DNA of 64,000 nucleotides from Aptenodytes patagonicus (lineage: Eukaryota > Chordata > Aves > Sphenisciformes > Spheniscidae): positions 4,149,001 to 4,213,000 of the forward strand of contig NC_134954.1 of NCBI RefSeq assembly GCF_965638725.1. Direction: 5' to 3'. The notes below the pieces were generated by a model, which made no database searches, was not told where the DNA came from, and saw only the letters and a list, made by a program, of their open reading frames with translations. The position numbers and the translations under genes were made by a program. Below, in pieces: positions 60,901-64,000 of this stretch (its first letter is position 1; every line of letters begins with the position of its first letter).

Positions 60901-63539
60901 AAAATTAGTTTGCAGGATGCAACAATGAATGAAACGACGTTATTTCATCTGCCACGAACCAAGGAATCGAGAGCACAGGAGAGTTAATGTTAAGTAACAG
61001 TACAGGGAAGGATGGAGGACGTGTGAGGAGAATTAAACAAAACATGCAAAAGAACTAGACTTACCACAGCCTTGAATAAGATCAAAAGGAGAAAAGAGCA
61101 AATTTCTGCATTAAAATCTAGTTAGCAAACAGAATGATTCACATCAATCTGTTGTTTACACACCTTATTATTTTAGAGTTAAGGAGATTGTGTGCTTGCC
61201 AAAACCAGGTCTTAAAAGAACATGCTGGATCGCTACACTGGTTCATAGCGGAAGAAAGCACAAAATAATGCTCTGAGGATGCTGAAGCACAGCAGAGGGA
61301 ATAAAACTATGCTACAGTATATTGCACAGAATCAGAGGTGGCCTGAAAGCAGAAGTCAGAGTCAGTGAGAAATACAACAAAACATCTACTGCATACTGCT
61401 CTGCTTTAAGCTCTATTTGAAGAGGGGGCCATATAGCAAAGATGTCTTATCTGGTTTTATTTAAGTTTTACTCTGAAAAAAACCCCACCCTGCCTCTGTC
61501 TCAGTTTTGCTTGATGAAGTCAAGAACTAAAGCTGATGTACAGGTCTGTTCTCCGTTATACCACTAAATCCACAGCAGCAGTTTACACAGATGCAACTGA
61601 GTGCTCTCTCTTCTGAGTAAAATCCGCCTTGGAGTATGACCCACGAGGCACTTTCTACCCCACGGTTCCCTGCCAAGTGTTTCCCTGTTTTAGCTTCCCT
61701 GAAATACATCAGGATTAGAAGAACGTGGCTGAAATCTGGGAATCTGTAGAGACAGAACACCACAACTGGACTTACCTGCCCATAAAATGCAACACGGTAA
61801 TATCGCCCAAAGAGACGCTTCTCAGAGTTCACTACTTCTGCAACCTTCAGGTACGAGCGGTGGATGTCGTAGTACAAATCGGACAGCCTCTGCATCAAGA
61901 AACAAGGAGAGCGAGGGGAAGTGAGAGAGCACGACTACTTTGGGAAATGACACAAAGGCTCTACGCGAGCATGGCTTGTCTTAACCGGACCACCAAACCT
62001 TTGCAAAGACGGCTGCACGTGCTAAGGCTTGACCTTGTCAGCAGCCACTAAAGATTCATTTCAAGGTTTGTGTCATCTTCTGAGCACACAGTTTTGTGGC
62101 AGCGGGTGCCTTTGTGTACAGGGTCACACAGGAGGGCAAGCATCCCACCGTTGGGCAGTGGCAGGGACCTACTAAGAGGTCAGAGAACCCAAGCGTCCTA
62201 TGTGCAGGCGAGAGCAGGGCGCCAATAACTCCAATCACCTCCCAACCCCATGCAAAGACACGCTATCCACAATTACGACTAAAAAGCACTTTCTCGGGAC
62301 AGTGAGCCAAAATTTCAACTAAGTTTAAATCTGAGGACCTGCTTCCTCGGCATACAGCTTATAGCTACCTACCTCTTTGCTTTTTTTAAATTTAAAACCA
62401 GAAAAATCAGTAAATGAGATTATCATCTGGTTATCCATTATGTATTGAAATTGCCAAGTAAATAAGAAATGAAGAAATCCTGGCATTGTGAAGAGATCAC
62501 GCAATTTATCAGCAGTTTCTAAACTTAAATACAATGTAAATGTGCTCTTGGTTTAAAAACACACGTAAAAATTCACATCCACCGGCTAACACAAGAGGTT
62601 TGTTTGAAAATTTTTTGTTCATTTATTGTTGTACTGATACTGAGAAGAGGAAGGTAAGGTACCAGAGTTTTTAATTTACTCACAGCGCAAAGCATTAAAA
62701 GGAGAAATTACAGACAGGAAGAAAAAACCATTCCTTTTAAAGAAAGCACTTTTTTAACCTAAAAATTTTGATCTTTACTGTTGTCTTAAGATAATTTAAA
62801 AAAAATGTAAACCAACTTACTTTAAAGTCCCTCTGCTTCTCAAAAACAGCAATGATAGGCTTGTTAACCTCAGCAATAAGCTCATATCTCTCAGACTTCC
62901 ACAGATATTCGACACACAACTCCAGCTGCTCCACAAGAACATTCTGCAATTCCACAAATACAAATAGTTCAGTGACTCAACAGCTGGTGGCATTTAATTA
63001 ACAGCAATGCATCAAAAGGACGTACCCACTATCTCATTTTTGTTCTCTATCTCCTGTATTAAGGTTTATTTCAATGATGCAATGTTTAATGAGGTATTGG
63101 TGACCTAGCTCTTCTTTAGATTAAAAAAAACCTGAAATAACAGTAACATGAAAATACTTGAATACTTGACATCTCATTCAGAAGAACGGGTTTGCTTCGT
63201 GGGCTCCCCCCTGCCCTAACTTCCAGCTCTGGTACTTCATGTTCTGGTTAGCTAAACACCTACCCCTGCTATTTAGTACAACAGCTATGACGTTTCACTC
63301 AAAAGCTGTGCACCTTTTAATACGGCGTGAAGTACGCGCTCACGAGAATTTGGTGCAACACGCACAGGCTTCCATTAGAAATAACACCCTCTGTTAATAG
63401 AGAAAAAGTACATAAATGTTAATGCTGCTGACCTCGTTATAGGGAGTATCTTGCATCCCGGAGTCTTCCTTCATAGCACCTTCTTCTTTAATGTTGGGGG
63501 TAATGCTCAGAAAAGCAGGCCATCCCATGGAAAATAAGC
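45786..63539 (-). CDS. DOCK10: Dedicator of cytokinesis 10, last nine coding exons (DHR2 domain)
   Basis: DOCK10 is a large cytoplasmic exchange factor that loads Cdc42 and Rac with GTP through its DHR2 domain. Nine exons on the minus strand join in phase (63539-63433, 62943-62821, 61889-61776, 55747-55601, 55082-54872, 51678-51488, 50802-50702, 50378-50240, 45905-45786) into about 416 residues plus stop. They cover [109 protein letters not shown] and [20 protein letters not shown], the last being the alpha-10 insert region with the nucleotide-sensor Val. DOCK9 and DOCK11 share the framework, but [34 protein letters not shown] and [20 protein letters not shown] fit DOCK10 best from memory. 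The N-terminal PH, DHR1 and armadillo parts lie beyond the right edge. Confidence 0.9.
47213..47860 (+). mobile_element. CR1 LINE, 5'-truncated, in last DOCK10 intron
   Basis: About 650 bp, antisense to DOCK10. The ORF2 3' part is open from 47212 to 47769. A 290-codon minus-strand frame over it (46807-47679) is only its shadow. Ends in octamers. Confidence 0.97.
50240..50378 (-). CDS. DOCK10: DOCK10 exon n-1
   Basis: Acceptor GCTTGTAG, donor GAACAG|GTTAGA. Encodes [20 protein letters not shown] through [10 protein letters not shown], the last helices of DHR2 lobe C. Ends in phase 0. Confidence 0.95.
50702..50802 (-). CDS. DOCK10: DOCK10 exon n-2 (alpha-10 insert)
   Basis: Acceptor CTGCCCCAG then GTAAATG as the first exon bases; donor TTCAG|GTAAAC. 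Encodes [20 protein letters not shown] through KLLKEIF. VNAGP belongs to the loop that senses nucleotide in the bound GTPase. Confidence 0.96.
51441..51463 (+). repeat. G23 homopolymer in DOCK10 intron
   Basis: Twenty-three G on the + strand, i.e. poly-C in the DOCK10 transcript, starting about 24 bases after a donor site. The length may be unstable or mis-assembled. Confidence 0.9.
51488..51678 (-). CDS. DOCK10: DOCK10 exon n-3
   Basis: Acceptor TCGAGTAG, donor GTCAAG|GTAATG. The chosen acceptor reads [20 protein letters not shown] across the junction, matching the family; the CAG four bases later would not. A run of 23 C (sense) starts about 25 bases into the downstream intron. Encodes up to [11 protein letters not shown]. 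Confidence 0.94.
51809..52709 (+). mobile_element. CR1 LINE, longest recent copy, in DOCK10 intron
   Basis: About 900 bp, antisense to DOCK10, ending in octamers. The ORF2 C-terminal part is open from 51923 to 52621 ([17 protein letters not shown] and onward); the sequence before it reads [11 protein letters not shown], the RT catalytic F-A-D-D box. Its 5' end is about 130 bp from the DOCK10 exon at 51488-51678. Confidence 0.97.
54872..55082 (-). CDS. DOCK10: DOCK10 exon n-4
   Basis: Acceptor TTAACACAG, donor ACAA|GTACGT. Encodes [20 protein letters not shown] through [17 protein letters not shown], the DHR2 lobe B region. Ends in phase 1. Confidence 0.96.
55601..55747 (-). CDS. DOCK10: DOCK10 exon n-5
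   Basis: Acceptor TTTCCAAACAG, donor AACAAG|GTACGA. Encodes 49 residues from [20 protein letters not shown] to KIIQDSNK. Follows the largest intron in the window (about 6 kb). DOCK11-type genes can carry an insert before GFFE; none is seen here. Confidence 0.96.
58827..58864 (+). repeat. 18-bp tandem duplication
   Basis: Two exact copies of AGCACAATATGAATTTTC in the large DOCK10 intron. Confidence 0.85.
59513..59637 (+). repeat. 22-bp minisatellite in DOCK10 intron
   Basis: About 5.7 tandem copies of a 22-bp unit (GCATCCCATACCTGCACACC plus GA). All copies are identical except the first, which has CATACC for CACACC. Located in the 6-kb intron. Confidence 0.97.
61776..61889 (-). CDS. DOCK10: DOCK10 exon n-6
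   Basis: Acceptor TTGATGCAG, donor GGGCAG|GTAAGT. Encodes 38 residues, [20 protein letters not shown] through YYRVAFYGQ. Phase 0. Confidence 0.96.
62821..62943 (-). CDS. DOCK10: DOCK10 exon n-7
   Basis: Minus-strand acceptor GGAATTGCAG, donor TTTAAA|GTAAGT. Encodes 41 residues, [20 protein letters not shown] through EKQRDFK, DHR2 lobe A. Phase 0 on both sides. Confidence 0.95.
63433..63539 (-). CDS. DOCK10: DOCK10 exon n-8
   Basis: Minus-strand acceptor ACTTCAAG, donor AACGAG|GTCAGC. Encodes [20 protein letters not shown] and then [15 protein letters not shown], the region just before or at the start of DHR2. Enters in phase 1, so a further upstream exon ending in one extra base must exist outside the window. 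Confidence 0.9.
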
Positions 63540-64000
63540 CTTGAAGTGCAAGTCATAACAACGTCAATGAGCGACTGAATAACCAGGTAATTCAAAAAGT
63601 TATTGGATGCCATTAAAACTGAGAGATTTTGTTTGACTGGATTTCACAGCCCAAGTGATGGGAAGCACAAATGGAACTGACTGATTTTATGAGACTATTA
63701 CACATTTTCTCTATGATATAAATCCACCTGTCCATGCAAAGGGTAACTATAACATTTTCCTGATGCAATCTCATTCCTCTCTTTGGCATTTCGGTTCCTT
63801 AGCTGTACAGTGCTGGCAGTCCTTGTAAAACTACATGTGCCAACACTCACCTATACGGGAATTACCATCGCAGGCTGAGGCGAGACAATTTATACTCGTG
63901 AAACCAGCGCTGCGACTCCTGGCCTGACCGACAGACGGTTAACGCTGCATGCTGGGACCTGCACTCGTCCCACCCGTCAGGTTTCCCAAGCGAGAGGGGC

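Larger units (their letters stand above)
55748..61775. other. Largest DOCK10 intron in the window
   Basis: Six kilobases of mostly unique AT-rich sequence holding the minisatellite and the 18-bp duplication. No CR1 and no supported exon were seen in it. Confidence 0.6.

Noticed and set aside
50240-63539. Assignment to DOCK9 or DOCK11 instead of DOCK10
   Set aside because: Shared DHR2 framework, but several segments and the last exon fit DOCK10 better and CCDC195 is next door. A formal alignment would settle it.

Overview
The window is nuclear DNA from a bird. Eight LINE CR1 copies (the chicken-repeat family), six of them ending in the diagnostic 3' ATTCTATG octamers, together with an avian-type solo LTR and vertebrate multi-exon genes, leave little doubt. 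The CR1 and LTR types look like those of non-galliform birds, but I cannot name the species.

Three protein genes are supported, all read as introns plus exons by joining splice sites in frame. (1) GUCY1B2, soluble guanylate cyclase beta-2, + strand, 470-19344: fifteen coding exons join in one frame; the exon with the start Met lies outside the left edge. The product is about 769 residues: H-NOX haem domain with its proximal His, PAS-like region, coiled coil, cyclase catalytic domain, and a C-terminal CaaX box. Every exon is open and in phase, so the gene appears functional here, whereas the human copy is a pseudogene. (2) A small coiled-coil gene, - strand, 24287-30072, three coding exons and 220 codons, which I match to CCDC195. 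(3) The last nine coding exons of DOCK10, - strand, 45786-63539, encoding most of the DHR2 exchange-factor domain and the C terminus; the rest lies beyond the right edge.

Layout: 1-19.4 kb is GUCY1B2 with CR1 insertions in its introns, including one old antisense copy with a deleted reverse-transcriptase core, and a 150-bp polypurine repeat. From 19.4 to 24.3 kb is the tail-to-tail gap to CCDC195. From 24.3 to 30.1 kb is CCDC195, whose second intron holds a CR1 fragment and a solo LTR with a 5-bp target duplication. From 30.1 to 45.2 kb is a gene-poor, partly GC-rich interval with CR1 fragments, one unexplained coiled-coil-like ORF and one LTR-like block. From 45.2 kb to the end is DOCK10 with two long CR1 copies in its introns, a 22-bp minisatellite, and a 23-base G run beside a donor site.

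GUCY1B2 (NO/cGMP signalling) and DOCK10 (Rho GTPase activation) are not known to work together; their adjacency is positional. The most noteworthy signals are the intact, prenylation-competent beta-2 cyclase carrying a full set of catalytic residues in one chain, a GC-AG intron and a recursive-splice-like exon within it, and the poorly studied CCDC195 gene. Exon boundaries are read by eye from splice consensus, phase and remembered family sequence; transcripts were not available.
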